Positions 1 through 7,633 are shown, counted from the stretch's first letter. The stretch is DNA of 19,501 bases from Verrucomicrobiota bacterium (GCA_003694825.1 RFJS01000140.1:1-19501); one strand, 5' to 3'. Notes: generated from the sequence alone by a model not told the origin. Numbers and translations are program-made.

Positions 1-38
1 ATGGAGCCCGCTACATGAAGGTGATTCTCGAACCATGA
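1..38 (+). CDS. 3' end of an upstream gene (partial), possibly a Zn-dependent dehydrogenase
   Basis: Reading from base 3, the codons give GARYMKVILEP and then TGA at 36-38. That stop overlaps the ATG of the next gene (35-37) in an ATGA arrangement, which is typical of translationally coupled genes. A C-terminus such as KVILEP resembles the ends of zinc-dependent alcohol/polyol dehydrogenases, which often finish in KVxxxP. With only 11 residues visible this is a guess. The main support for a real coding end is the overlap; frame 2 is also open into the downstream gene, so the call is not certain. Confidence 0.4.
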   Translation, partial: GARYMKVILEP

Positions 39-841
39 ACCCCGGCAAACTTTTCGATCTGCATGGCAGGACCGCGCTCGTCACAGGGGCAAGCCGCGGT
101 CTCGGATTCGGCTTTGCGCGGTGTCTCGCCGCCGCGGGAGCGGACGTCGCGGTGACGGCCCGTTCGGAAGGATCTCTCGAAGGGATCGTGGCCGAGTTGG
201 AGGCGCTCGGGCGAAAGTGTGTGCCGGTCACCCTCGATGTTTGTGAAGAGTCGAGCATCCGCCCGGCCGTGGGCATGGCGGAGGAGGCGCTCGGGCGCAT
301 CGATATTCTGGTCAACAATGCCGGGTGCAATGTGCGCAAGCCCGCTCTGGAGGTGACCTGGGCGGAGTGGAACGCCATCCTCGATACGAACCTGCGCGGC
401 GCGTTCTTTGTCGCGCAGGCGGTGGCCCGGGGCATGACGGCCCGAGGCCGCGGGCGTATCATCAATATCGGTTCGGTCACTTCCGTTGCCGGCTACGCCG
501 GGCTGGCACCCTACGGAGCGAGCCGCGGGGGCATCCGCCAGCTCACGATGAGCCTGGCCGCGGAGTGGGGACCGGCCGGCGTCACCGTCAACTGCCTCGC
601 GCCCGGCTGGTTTCGGACCGCGCAGAATGCCGTCCTCTACGAGGACGAGACCTGGGTGAAATACCTGAGTGATCGCATTCCCTTGCGGCGGCCGGGCGCT
701 CCGGAGGACCTCGACGGCACGCTGCTCTGGCTGGCCAGCGATGCCAGCGCCTATGTGACCGGACAGCTCATCCTCGTCGACGGCGGTATTTCGGTGAACG
801 ATACGCGAGCGCTGCCGGCGGCGCGGCCGGAGCGCGGGTAG
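35..841 (+). CDS. SDR family oxidoreductase (gluconate 5-dehydrogenase / KduD-like), with Arg at the catalytic Lys position
   Basis: A 268-residue classical short-chain dehydrogenase that should reduce or oxidise a small polyol or sugar acid with NAD(P) in the cytoplasm. Seen: the Rossmann motif TGASRGLG at residues 17-24, NNAG at 94-97, Asn119 in the LDTNL segment, Ser147 thirteen residues before Tyr160, and a late VTGQLILVDGG segment that is standard for the family. The usual YxxxK reads YGASR, so catalytic Lys164 is Arg (codon CGC, 524-526). Length and overall pattern match gluconate 5-dehydrogenase and 2-deoxy-gluconate 3-dehydrogenase proteins. The ATG at 35 overlaps the stop of the preceding frame, suggesting an operon with an upstream dehydrogenase. 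The exact substrate cannot be read from sequence. The gene converges with the Memo-like gene 54 bases downstream, and no clear terminator lies between them. Confidence 0.9.
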   Translation: MNPGKLFDLHGRTALVTGASRGLGFGFARCLAAAGADVAVTARSEGSLEGIVAELEALGRKCVPVTLDVCEESSIRPAVGMAEEALGRIDILVNNAGCNVRKPALEVTWAEWNAILDTNLRGAFFVAQAVARGMTARGRGRIINIGSVTSVAGYAGLAPYGASRGGIRQLTMSLAAEWGPAGVTVNCLAPGWFRTAQNAVLYEDETWVKYLSDRIPLRRPGAPEDLDGTLLWLASDASAYVTGQLILVDGGISVNDTRALPAARPERG

Positions 842-895
842 GGCCGGTCTGTCCGGGGAAAGATCTTGGCAAGCCGGCTCGCGGCGGGCGGGGAG

Positions 896-1738
896 CTATT
901 CGGCGATCGCCGCGGCGTAGCCGACGACGCTGTCGAAATCGCCCGAGACCATGCCGCTGTGGCGGTAGTCGATGACGCGGGCCTGCCGGGCGCCGAGTCG
1001 GCGGGCGACCTCGGCCATGATCGCCGCCGGCGCGCGTCCGCACATGGAGATGCCGCGTGCGTGGCAGACGCGCAACAGCTGCTCTCCATCGAGCGCTTCG
1101 AGGGCGGCGAGCGCGTGGGCATCCTTGTCCGCGGCGACCGTGGCGGGTTCGAAGTGGTTCATGTCCGAAGAGGCGAAGATGAGCACCCGCCCGCTCCGGG
1201 CTTCCGCCATCTCCGCGAGCACCTCGGCGAGGCGCAGGCAGATCCGCCAGGCGTCCGGGATCAGGACTACGGGCACGATCGAGGCGTGCGGCGCGACGGT
1301 CTGCAGGAAGGGCAGCTCCACCTCGATGCCGTGCTCGGGTAGGTGGGCGGTTCGATCCTCATGCACGAGCGGGCAGCGCTCGAGCAGTTCGGCGGCAAAG
1401 TCGGCGTCGACGGGGACTTCCCCGAGCGGCGTGGAAAAGGCGCCGCGCGCCCAGAGACTGATCCCGGTCGGCGACGTCCCGATGCCACGGTGGTTCGGTG
1501 AAAGAATGACGACTGTATCGGGCACGCGGATTCGCGAGAAGACACTGGCGGCACAGATGCCGGAATAGACAAGCCCGGCGTGGGGCACCATGGCTCCGCG
1601 CACCGGGACGGGACGGCCCCGATGCCGCCACTCCGCGAGGAAGCCTTCGATCATGGCCTGGAGCTGACGAGGGTCGGCGGGGTAGAAGGCGCCGGCCACG
1701 GCGGGAAGACGAATGTCGTGAGTGGCTGTCTGGGTCAT
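896..1738 (-). CDS. amrB: AmmeMemoRadiSam system protein B (Memo-like protein)
   Basis: A 280-residue member of the MEMO1 family, related to LigB-type extradiol dioxygenases. The start has the family signature RLPAVAGAFYP (residues 10-20). Candidate metal-site residues are present: His53 in VPHAG, His83 in SPNH, SSDMNH at 190-195, and Cys233 in MCGRAP. These match the His/His/Cys arrangement known in human MEMO1, though the bacterial reaction is not established. The ATG at 1738 overlaps the TGA of the upstream radical SAM gene (ATGA, 1735-1738), so the two are almost certainly cotranscribed and coupled. Family knowledge: protein B commonly occurs with the radical SAM enzyme and an AMMECR1-type protein A. 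No protein A is visible here. Full length, no frameshift. Confidence 0.9.
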   Translation of the reverse strand: MTQTATHDIRLPAVAGAFYPADPRQLQAMIEGFLAEWRHRGRPVPVRGAMVPHAGLVYSGICAASVFSRIRVPDTVVILSPNHRGIGTSPTGISLWARGAFSTPLGEVPVDADFAAELLERCPLVHEDRTAHLPEHGIEVELPFLQTVAPHASIVPVVLIPDAWRICLRLAEVLAEMAEARSGRVLIFASSDMNHFEPATVAADKDAHALAALEALDGEQLLRVCHARGISMCGRAPAAIMAEVARRLGARQARVIDYRHSGMVSGDFDSVVGYAAAIAE

Positions 1739-2844
1739 GGCTGTGCCTGGCTTGGGAGAGAGGAAAGACGCACGGGCAGGCGGCGGGCACCCCAGCGCCC
1801 GGGCGGACCATCGAACACGCCGGGGCAGACCGCGCCGCAGCGCGCGCAGCGGCCATCGGCGGTCAGGTGCCAGGCGCGCAGTTCATACCAGTCGCGGACG
1901 ATGAGGGCGTGGCCGCAGCCCGGGCAGAAGGTGGTGCCACCCTCTTCGTCGTGGACGTTGCCGGTGTAGACGAAGTGCAGGCCGTTGCCGAGGGCGATGC
2001 GCCGGGCCCGCCGGAGAGTGGCGGGAGGTGTCGGCGGCCGGTCGCGCAGGCGCCAATCGGGATGAAAGGCGGTGAAGTGCAGGGGCACGTCGGGTCCGAG
2101 TTTCTCCACGATCCAGCGTGTCTCCGCGTCGATCTCGGCGTCGCTGTCGTTGAGGCCCGGTATGAGCAGCGTGGTGATCTCAAACCAGACGCTGGTCTCG
2201 TGGCGAAGGTATTCGAGCGTCTCGAGAACATCACCAAGCCGTCCCCCGCAGACGCGGCGATAGAAATCGTCGGTGAACGCCTTGAGGTCGACGTTGGCCG
2301 CGTCCATGTGGGCGTAGAATTCCTCGCGCGCGGCGGCCGTCTGGTAGCCGGCGGTCACCGCGACGGTGCGAATGCCGTGCTGGTGGCACGCCCGGGCGAC
2401 GTCGATGGCATACTCGTGAAAGATCACCGGATCGTTGTAGGTGAAGGCCACACTGCGGCAGCCGAGCCGGGCCGCGGCGGCGGCGATCGTCTCCGGCATG
2501 GCACTGTCGGCGAGGGTGTCGAATTCTCTCGATTTGCTGATATCCCAGTTCTGGCAGAACCGGCAGGCGAGGTTGCAGCCCGCCGTGCCGAAGGAGAGCA
2601 CCGGCGTGCCGGGAAGGAAGTGGTTGAGCGGCTTCTTCTCGATCGGGTCGACGCAGAAGCCGCTGGAGCGTCCGTAGGTGGTGAGGACGACCTCACCGCC
2701 GCGGCAGGCGCGCACGAAGCAGAAGCCCCGCTGTCCTTCGCTCAGCTTGCAGGCGCGAGGGCACACGTCGCACTGCACCCGTCCATCTTCAAGAGGATGC
2801 CAGAGCCGTGTGCGATGAGCGATCCCGAAAACCTCCCGTTTCAC
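1735..2844 (-). CDS. amrS: AmmeMemoRadiSam system radical SAM enzyme
   Basis: A 369-residue radical SAM protein related to pyruvate-formate-lyase activating enzymes. The [4Fe-4S] motif CxxxCxxC is at Cys90, Cys94 and Cys97 (GCNLACRFCQNW). An N-terminal cysteine-rich segment (Cys25, 28, 32, 42, 47, 64) and a C-terminal CPGC...CARC zinc-ribbon-like pair (Cys307, 310, 333, 336) are both typical of this subfamily. The substrate is unknown for the family. The start chosen is GTG at 2844; no ATG lies between it and the conserved region, and there is no upstream Shine-Dalgarno sequence. It is the first gene of a two-gene operon with the Memo-like gene and is transcribed away from the KdgK-like kinase across a 297-base divergent region. 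Confidence 0.92.
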   Translation of the reverse strand: MKREVFGIAHRTRLWHPLEDGRVQCDVCPRACKLSEGQRGFCFVRACRGGEVVLTTYGRSSGFCVDPIEKKPLNHFLPGTPVLSFGTAGCNLACRFCQNWDISKSREFDTLADSAMPETIAAAAARLGCRSVAFTYNDPVIFHEYAIDVARACHQHGIRTVAVTAGYQTAAAREEFYAHMDAANVDLKAFTDDFYRRVCGGRLGDVLETLEYLRHETSVWFEITTLLIPGLNDSDAEIDAETRWIVEKLGPDVPLHFTAFHPDWRLRDRPPTPPATLRRARRIALGNGLHFVYTGNVHDEEGGTTFCPGCGHALIVRDWYELRAWHLTADGRCARCGAVCPGVFDGPPGRWGARRLPVRLSSLPSQAQP

Positions 2845-3141
2845 GAGTGGTTAAGATAAAACGATTCGACGAAAAACCCAAGTCCGCGGTTCGGGAACGG
2901 GTGCGTTTTTTCACCGGGTCGGTCCGGTTTTCTCGAGGTTTTTGCCCGTGGCTGAGCGAACGCAAAAACAGGGTTTGTGGTGCGGGATTTCGCAGGGAAA
3001 ACGCGCTGGATTTCGCGGCCGCGTATGATAATTATTAGGGAAAGCTCGGTGCCATCCGGGTTTGCCCCCGCCGACCGGCGGGGTGAGCGTCACAGTAATC
3101 CTTTCGCCCGACCATCCCGAGCCATCAGACTGTTTTTCCCC
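2845..3141. promoter_or_regulatory. Divergent intergenic control region between amrS and the KdgK-like kinase
   Basis: This 297-base region separates two divergent genes and holds no convincing coding frame. A short open stretch continues upstream of the kinase in its frame (from about 2977), but its translation resembles nothing and the family start fits 3142. The region is less GC-rich than its flanks. An AT-rich block at 3023-3037 contains TATGAT (3024-3029), a reasonable -10 hexamer for plus-strand transcription. No good -35 sits 16-18 bases upstream, so a regulator may be needed if this is the promoter. A start near 3036 would give a leader of about 105 bases, described separately. I see no clear minus-strand promoter; TATCTT close to the amrS start is the only -10-like hexamer. 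Confidence 0.45.
3038..3130 (+). promoter_or_regulatory. Structured 5' leader of the KdgK-like kinase gene; partial resemblance to a cobalamin riboswitch
   Basis: Seen: GCTCGG (3044-3049) pairs perfectly with CCGAGC (3117-3122). Inside lies a 7-bp GC hairpin, CCCCGCC-GACC-GGCGGGG (3066-3083). As an alternative, CTCGG (3045-3049) can pair with CCGGG (3056-3060). The order of conserved-looking pieces is GGGAA, GGTG, ATCC, GCCCCCGC, a CAC and then GAGCCATCAGAC just before the ATG. That order echoes the cobalamin riboswitch consensus. Against this, the P2 helix and the usual L5 loop sequence are not evident, and a sugar kinase is not a usual B12 target. I am fairly sure the leader can fold and unsure of the class. 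Confidence 0.3.
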
Positions 3142-4221
3142 ATGAATATCGCACTTCGCAAAGACTGCGCCTGGGCCCTGCTCGTGCCGACGAGCATGGG
3201 CATTCGCATCACGCCGGAGAACCGGCAGCCTGTGCACACGAGCACCCGCTATACGCTGCAGGTCACGAGCGCCGAGTCGAATGTCGCCAGCGTCGCGGCG
3301 GCCCTGGGCCTGCCGGTGAAGCTGCTGACGAACTTCGTGAAGGGCAGTCCGGTGGCGCGCCTGATCCGCGACAACCTCGCCAGCCGCCACATTACGGTCG
3401 AAGGACCGGAGGTTGAGCAGGGCGACCCGTGGGGCTACCGGCACCAGATCAACATCGCCGACAGCGGGTTCGGCGGCCGCGGACCGCGGGTGTGGAACGA
3501 CCGCGCCGGTGAGGTCGGTCGTCTGCTCTCGGCCAAAGATTTCGATCTGGAGCGGATCTTTGGCGAGGAAGGCGTGCAGGTGGTGCATCTCTCGGGGCTG
3601 ATCGCCGCGCTTTCCCCGCAGACTTCACAGTTTTGTCTGGAGGTGGCGCGCGCGGCGAAGCGGCACGGCACGCGCATTGCCTTCGACCTGAACCACCGGG
3701 CGTCGTTCTGGAAGGGGCGCGAGAGTGAGCTTCGGGAGACGTTTCTGGAGATCGCCGGCGTGGCCGATATCCTCGCCGGCAACGAAGAGGACTTCCAGCT
3801 CTGCCTCGGCCTCGAGGGGCCTGAGGCCGGCGGCCGGGATCTCGCGGCCAAGATCGACAGCTTCAAGGGCATGATCGAGCGGGCGCGCCAGCAGTTCCCC
3901 AACGCTTCTGTCTTTGCCACGACGCTGCGCGAGGTTGTCAGCGCCAACACCCACCTGTGGGGAGCGATCATGTCCGTGGGCGACGCCTGGCATATCATCG
4001 AACCGCGTGAGATCGCGGTCATCGATCGCATCGGCGGTGGCGACGGCTTTGTCGGCGGCATGCTCTACGGCCTGCTGCGCGGCTGGGATCCGGAAAAGTG
4101 GGCTCAGTTCGGCTGGGCGACCGGTGCGCTCGTGGCGACATTGGAAACCGACTACGCCCAGCCCGCGGACGAGGAGCAGGTATGGAGCATCTGGTCGGGC
4201 AACGCCCGGGTGAAACGCTGA
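3142..4221 (+). CDS. PfkB-family sugar kinase, 2-dehydro-3-deoxygluconate kinase-like
   Basis: A 359-residue ribokinase-fold (PfkB) kinase that probably phosphorylates KDG or a related sugar acid with ATP, feeding an Entner-Doudoroff-type aldolase. Seen: the C-terminal signature IDRIGGGDGF with the likely catalytic base Asp301, followed by the usual helix GGMLYGLLRG; an FDLNHR segment typical of KDG kinases in the middle; and an ILAGNEEDF segment. The signature reads GGGD rather than the common GAGD, and the N-terminal GG motif is replaced by TSAESN. ATG 3142 is chosen because the conserved fold begins a few residues later, although the frame is open further upstream. There is no Shine-Dalgarno sequence. 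The substrate call rests on overall similarity; another 2-keto sugar acid or fructose is possible. A terminator follows 55 bases after the stop. Confidence 0.8.
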   Translation: MNIALRKDCAWALLVPTSMGIRITPENRQPVHTSTRYTLQVTSAESNVASVAAALGLPVKLLTNFVKGSPVARLIRDNLASRHITVEGPEVEQGDPWGYRHQINIADSGFGGRGPRVWNDRAGEVGRLLSAKDFDLERIFGEEGVQVVHLSGLIAALSPQTSQFCLEVARAAKRHGTRIAFDLNHRASFWKGRESELRETFLEIAGVADILAGNEEDFQLCLGLEGPEAGGRDLAAKIDSFKGMIERARQQFPNASVFATTLREVVSANTHLWGAIMSVGDAWHIIEPREIAVIDRIGGGDGFVGGMLYGLLRGWDPEKWAQFGWATGALVATLETDYAQPADEEQVWSIWSGNARVKR

Positions 4222-4275
4222 CCGGATTTTCCTGTCTGGATTTTTTCCTTCCTGATTCGAGGTTATGATCGACTG

Positions 4276-4309
4276 GGCGCCGGGGGTTTCCTCCGGCGCC
4301 TTTCGTTTC
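4276..4309 (+). terminator. Rho-independent terminator of the KdgK-like gene
   Basis: GGCGCCGG (4276-4283) pairs perfectly with CCGGCGCC (4293-4300). The stem can be extended inward by about three pairs, leaving a TTT loop, and is followed at once by TTTCGTTTC. On the minus strand no T-run follows the stem, so it acts mainly for plus-strand transcription. Confidence 0.75.
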
Positions 4310-4352
4310 ACCGCGGGGGAAGGCGCCTTGAGGCGGGGCGGCGAGGGCCGGA

Positions 4353-4368
4353 GCGCCCGTTCGGGCGC
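4353..4368. repeat. Short perfect hairpin downstream of hemN
   Basis: GCGCCCG (4353-4359) and CGGGCGC (4362-4368) form a 7-bp inverted repeat around TT. It lies about 38 bases past the hemN stop and might slow or end minus-strand transcription, but no T-run accompanies it. Confidence 0.35.
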
Positions 4369-4405
4369 GGGCGAACAGGGCCGGGGACGGGACGGCCCGG
4401 CGCTC

Positions 4406-5779
4406 TCAGATCGTCCGGGAAAAGCGGTTTTCCGCTTCGCCGAGGTAGGCGTCGAAGGTCATGGCGAGGTTGCGAATGAGCAGCCGGCCGATGTCGGTGA
4501 CCTCGAAGCCGCGGTCGGTGAAGGTGATGAGCCCGTCCTCGGCCGCGCCGCGGAGCGCCTCGATTTCCGGGGCGAACCGGGCGCGAAAATCGATCCCGTG
4601 TTTTTCCGACATGGCGTCGAAATCGAGGGCGAGATCGCACATGAGGCGCATGATGACGTCGTGACGGAGCTTGTCTTCGTCGGTGAGGAAGCAGGCGCGG
4701 CTGTAGGGCAGTTCGCCGGCTTCGAGGCGTTTTTCCCAGTCCTCGAGTTTCTTCTCGTTTTGCCGGTAGTGGGTGGGCGTCTGGGAGATGGACGACATGC
4801 CGAAGCCGTAGATGTCGACGCCGGCCCGGGTGCTGTAGCCCTGGAAGTTGCGCCAGAGCGTCCCGGATCGCTGGGCGATGGCGAGTTCGTCGTCCTCGCG
4901 CGCGAAATGGTCCATGCCGATGTAGACGTAGCCGTTGTCGGTGAGGGTCTCGATGACCGTCTTGAGCATCGCGAGCTTGGTCTCCGGAGTCGGGAGCACG
5001 GCGCGTTCGACGATCTTTTGCGCGGGCTTCATCCACGGGACGTGGGCGTAGTTGAAGATGGCGAAGCGGTCGGGGTTGAGTTCGAGGGCCAGCTCGATGG
5101 TCCGGGCAAACGTCTCCGGCGTCTGGTGGGGCAGGCCGTAGATGAGGTCGATGTTGAGCGAGTCGTAGCCGATTTCGCGAATCCACGCGGCCGCCCGGTC
5201 GCTGAGTTCCTTCGGCTGGATGCGGTTGACGGCTTTCTGGACCTCTGGATTGAAGTCCTGGATGCCGAAGGAGGCTCGGCGGGCGCCGAGGCGATGGAAA
5301 GCCTCGAGATGTTCGCGGGAGAGGCGGCGCGGGTCGATCTCGACGCTGATCTCGGCGTCGTCGGTGAAGGTGAAATACCGCCGGATCATGGCCGCGAGCC
5401 GGTCGATCTGGGCCGGTCCGAAGAAGTTGGGCGTCCCGCCGCCGAAGTGCATCTGCACGGCGCGGGCGTCGCGATGGATGAGGGGGGCGGTCAGCTCGAG
5501 TTCGCGCTCGAGGAAATCGAGGTAGCGGTCGGCCTTTCCCCGGTTGAGGGTGATCACCGTCGTGCATCCACAAAACCAGCACAGCGTCTCGCAGAAAGGC
5601 AGGTGAAAATAGAGCGAGAGCGGACGGGGGGAGCGGTTGTTGGCGCGGATGTCCTCGATGATGGCCTGTTGATCGAAATCGCCGGTGAACTGCAGGGCGG
5701 TGGGGTAGGAGGTGTAGCGTGGCCCGGGCCGATTGTATTTTCGGATGAGATCGAGGTTGACCTAGATCTGGCGGCTCAT
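4406..5779 (-). CDS. hemN: Oxygen-independent coproporphyrinogen III oxidase HemN, interrupted by an in-frame amber at codon 6
   Basis: A radical SAM enzyme converting coproporphyrinogen III to protoporphyrinogen IX without oxygen. Reading from ATG 5779 gives 457 codons, the length of E. coli HemN. Seen: RYTSYPT at 21-27, PLSLYFHLPFC leading into Cys63, Cys67, Cys70 and Cys72 (CxxxCxxCxC), FGGGTPN, NIDLIYGLP, a GMDHFA segment and FQGYST, all family hallmarks. The start reads M-S-R-Q-I-stop-V-N-L-D-L-I: TAG at 5764-5762 is codon 6. ATG 5779 lies one base after the hemE stop, as expected for a coupled gene. The next standard start in frame, GTG 5557, would remove the whole FeS motif. Possible explanations are a C-to-T change from CAG, a sequencing error, initiation at a non-standard codon just after the TAG, or readthrough. 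Everything downstream is intact, so decay would be recent. Confidence 0.88.
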
Positions 5780-5780
5780 G

Positions 5781-6860
5781 TCACGAAAAACTGATGACGG
5801 TCTCGACGAGGGCGGCCATGCACTCGAGACGGGCCTGGGGCATGATGCCGTGGCCGAGGTTGAAGATGTGTCCCGGGCGGCCGCGCATGCCCTCGAGCAG
5901 CCGGGTGGCTTCGCGGGTGACGATTTCCGGGGAGGTGTTGAGCAGGACGGGGTCGAGGTTGCCCTGGACGGCGACGTGGGCTGGAAGCACCGCGGCGGCG
6001 GCCGCGAGATCGATGGTCCAGTCCAGCCCCAGCACCGACGCGCCGGTGGTCGTGAGCGGGCCGAGGGAGGGGGCGGCGCCGCGGGCAAAGACGATGACCG
6101 GCGCCCGATCGCCGATGGCCGAGTCGATGGCGCGGATCCAGGCCAGCGAGGCCGCTTCGTAGTCGACGCCCGGGATGATCCCGGCCCATGAGTCGAAGAT
6201 CTGCACGGCGTCGGCGCCGGCCTCGATCTGCGCGAGCAGGTGCTGGATGGTCGCTTCGGTGAGGCGCTCCATGAGCGCGTCGAACGCGGGCCGGTCGGCA
6301 TGGAAGAGGGCCTTGGCCCGGGCAAAATCATCCGAACTGCCGCCGTCGATCATGTAGCAGGCGAGCGTCCACGGTGAACCGGCAAACCCGAGCAGGGCTT
6401 TGCGGTCGCCGATCTCGCCGCGGATCTGGCGCAGGGCCGCGGGGACGTAGGCGAGATGTTCGCGCACCGCCGAGGCGGGCCGGAGGGCGGCGATGTCCTG
6501 CGGCGTTTCCAGACGCCGCTCCATGGCGATGCCGCCCCCGTCGCGAAAATGATAGGGCAGCCCGAGCGCTTCCGGGACGACGAGGATGTCGGAGAAGAGA
6601 ATCGCGGCATCGAGATCGAAGCGCCGGAGCGGCTGCAGCGTGACCTCCGTGGCCAGGTCGGGCGTGCGCACCATTTCCACGAAGGTGTGCTTTTCCTTGA
6701 GTGCCCGGTATTCCGGGAGGTAGCGGCCGGCCTGGCGCATGACCCAGACGGGCGGACGGTCGAGCGGTCGGCAGCCGCAGGCGGCGAGGAAACGCTCGCG
6801 CGAACTGATGGCGGCGCGGGGGGAATCGGAACTGGCGGATGGCGGATTCAAGCCTGCCAT
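5781..6860 (-). CDS. hemE: Uroporphyrinogen decarboxylase
   Basis: A cytoplasmic enzyme removing four carboxyl groups from uroporphyrinogen III to give coproporphyrinogen III, the substrate of the neighbouring HemN. Using ATG 6860 gives 359 residues. Seen: PVWVMRQAGRYLPEYR at 37-52 with substrate-binding Arg42 and Arg46, FSDIL with catalytic Asp91, GFAGSPWTLACYM, IFDSWAG, and FNLGHGIMPQ near the end. The frame is open up to a TTG at 6887, but the extra nine residues add nothing conserved, so the ATG is preferred. The stop (TGA 5783-5781) is one base from the hemN ATG, giving a hemE-hemN operon. Length and motifs are complete, with no anomaly. Confidence 0.95.
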   Translation of the reverse strand: MAGLNPPSASSDSPRAAISSRERFLAACGCRPLDRPPVWVMRQAGRYLPEYRALKEKHTFVEMVRTPDLATEVTLQPLRRFDLDAAILFSDILVVPEALGLPYHFRDGGGIAMERRLETPQDIAALRPASAVREHLAYVPAALRQIRGEIGDRKALLGFAGSPWTLACYMIDGGSSDDFARAKALFHADRPAFDALMERLTEATIQHLLAQIEAGADAVQIFDSWAGIIPGVDYEAASLAWIRAIDSAIGDRAPVIVFARGAAPSLGPLTTTGASVLGLDWTIDLAAAAAVLPAHVAVQGNLDPVLLNTSPEIVTREATRLLEGMRGRPGHIFNLGHGIMPQARLECMAALVETVISFS

Positions 6861-6947
6861 GTTCCGGAACGGGCGCGCGCGGCTCAAGGCTTATCGTGGC
6901 CGGAGGACACCGGGTGGCACCGGGCACGGCCTGCGGCGGAGCGGGGG

Positions 6948-7490
6948 TCAATAATCGTAGAGGTTCGGATCGCGGGTGGCGTTGGCGATGCCGCCCATGC
7001 CGCCGCCGAAGCCGCCCATGCCGTCGTCGTCGCCGTCTTCGCCGGGTTCGCCGAGGACCTCGCCCATCTGCTCTTCGATTTTCTCCGGATCCTGGCCTTC
7101 CTCGAGCTTGCGGACGACCTCCTCCATCTCCCCGTCGAGTTTCTCGCCGGTGAGCTCGGCCATGCGGCGCATCATGCGGCCCATGGCTTTCGGGTCGTTT
7201 TCGTCGACGGATTCCATCTCCCGCTCCAACTCGGAGAAGGCGGCCTCGAGCCGGGCGTCTTCGGCCGGGTCGGTGCCCGGATCACCACTTTCGGCGTCGG
7301 TGGACGGAGTGGCATCGTCGTCTGCCGACTTTTTCGTGGCGCCGCCGATCGAGAATGCGGACACCATCTTGATCATCCGGTAGTTCGGGTTGTCCGGGCA
7401 CTTCGGGATCGTTTTTCCCTGCTCGAGGGTTTTCGCGAAGAACTGGTAGATCTTGTTGTTGTCCGGGCAGTAATACTCGTAGATCGGCAT
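6948..7490 (-). CDS. FmdB-like (putative zinc-ribbon) protein with acidic C-terminal extension
   Basis: A 180-residue protein starting MPIYEYYCPDN, the typical beginning of FmdB-family small zinc-ribbon proteins. A normal FmdB ribbon has two CxxC knuckles. Here only single cysteines remain, Cys8 and Cys31 (each in a CPDN motif), so a four-cysteine zinc site cannot form within one chain. Residues about 50-180 are highly acidic (Asp/Glu-rich) with likely helix or coiled coil around 75-145, then a Gly/Met-rich patch and the end NATRDPNLYDY. The role is unknown; FmdB proteins were named as regulators but their function is poorly established. The start is well supported by AGGAG (7503-7499) eight bases upstream of the ATG. 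The gene lies 87 bases upstream of hemE on the same strand. Confidence 0.75.
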   Translation of the reverse strand: MPIYEYYCPDNNKIYQFFAKTLEQGKTIPKCPDNPNYRMIKMVSAFSIGGATKKSADDDATPSTDAESGDPGTDPAEDARLEAAFSELEREMESVDENDPKAMGRMMRRMAELTGEKLDGEMEEVVRKLEEGQDPEKIEEQMGEVLGEPGEDGDDDGMGGFGGGMGGIANATRDPNLYDY

Positions 7491-7498
7491 GGGCAGGT

Positions 7499-7503
7499 CT
7501 CCT
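7499..7503 (-). promoter_or_regulatory. Shine-Dalgarno site of the FmdB-like gene
   Basis: AGGAG on the minus strand, eight bases before ATG 7490. It is one of the few clear ribosome binding sites in the window and fixes this start. Confidence 0.7.
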
Positions 7504-7633
7504 CAATCCGTCATCTGAATACCGCGTGAAGGATTGCCGTCGTCGTCGCGCTGGCAAGTCAATGTGCGCGCCGGCGGCGGGTGGCGGTGGCCCGGGAAAT
7601 GGCGCGTCCCGGGGCGCAGAGGCGGCCGGATGG

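Noticed and set aside
3064..3090. Possible FMN riboswitch (ACCGGCGG with following AGC)
   Set aside because: Only this short piece resembles the RFN element. The other conserved helices and the terminal GGATGG part are missing in the right place on the plus strand.
4265..5794. Long plus-strand open frame of about 509 codons across hemN
   Set aside because: Antisense to a clear hemN with all motifs. High GC codon bias (G/C third positions) opens the opposite strand; the translation is Val/Glu/Gly-rich and resembles no family.
6861..6887. Upstream TTG start for hemE
   Set aside because: It adds nine unconserved residues. ATG 6860 gives the normal length.
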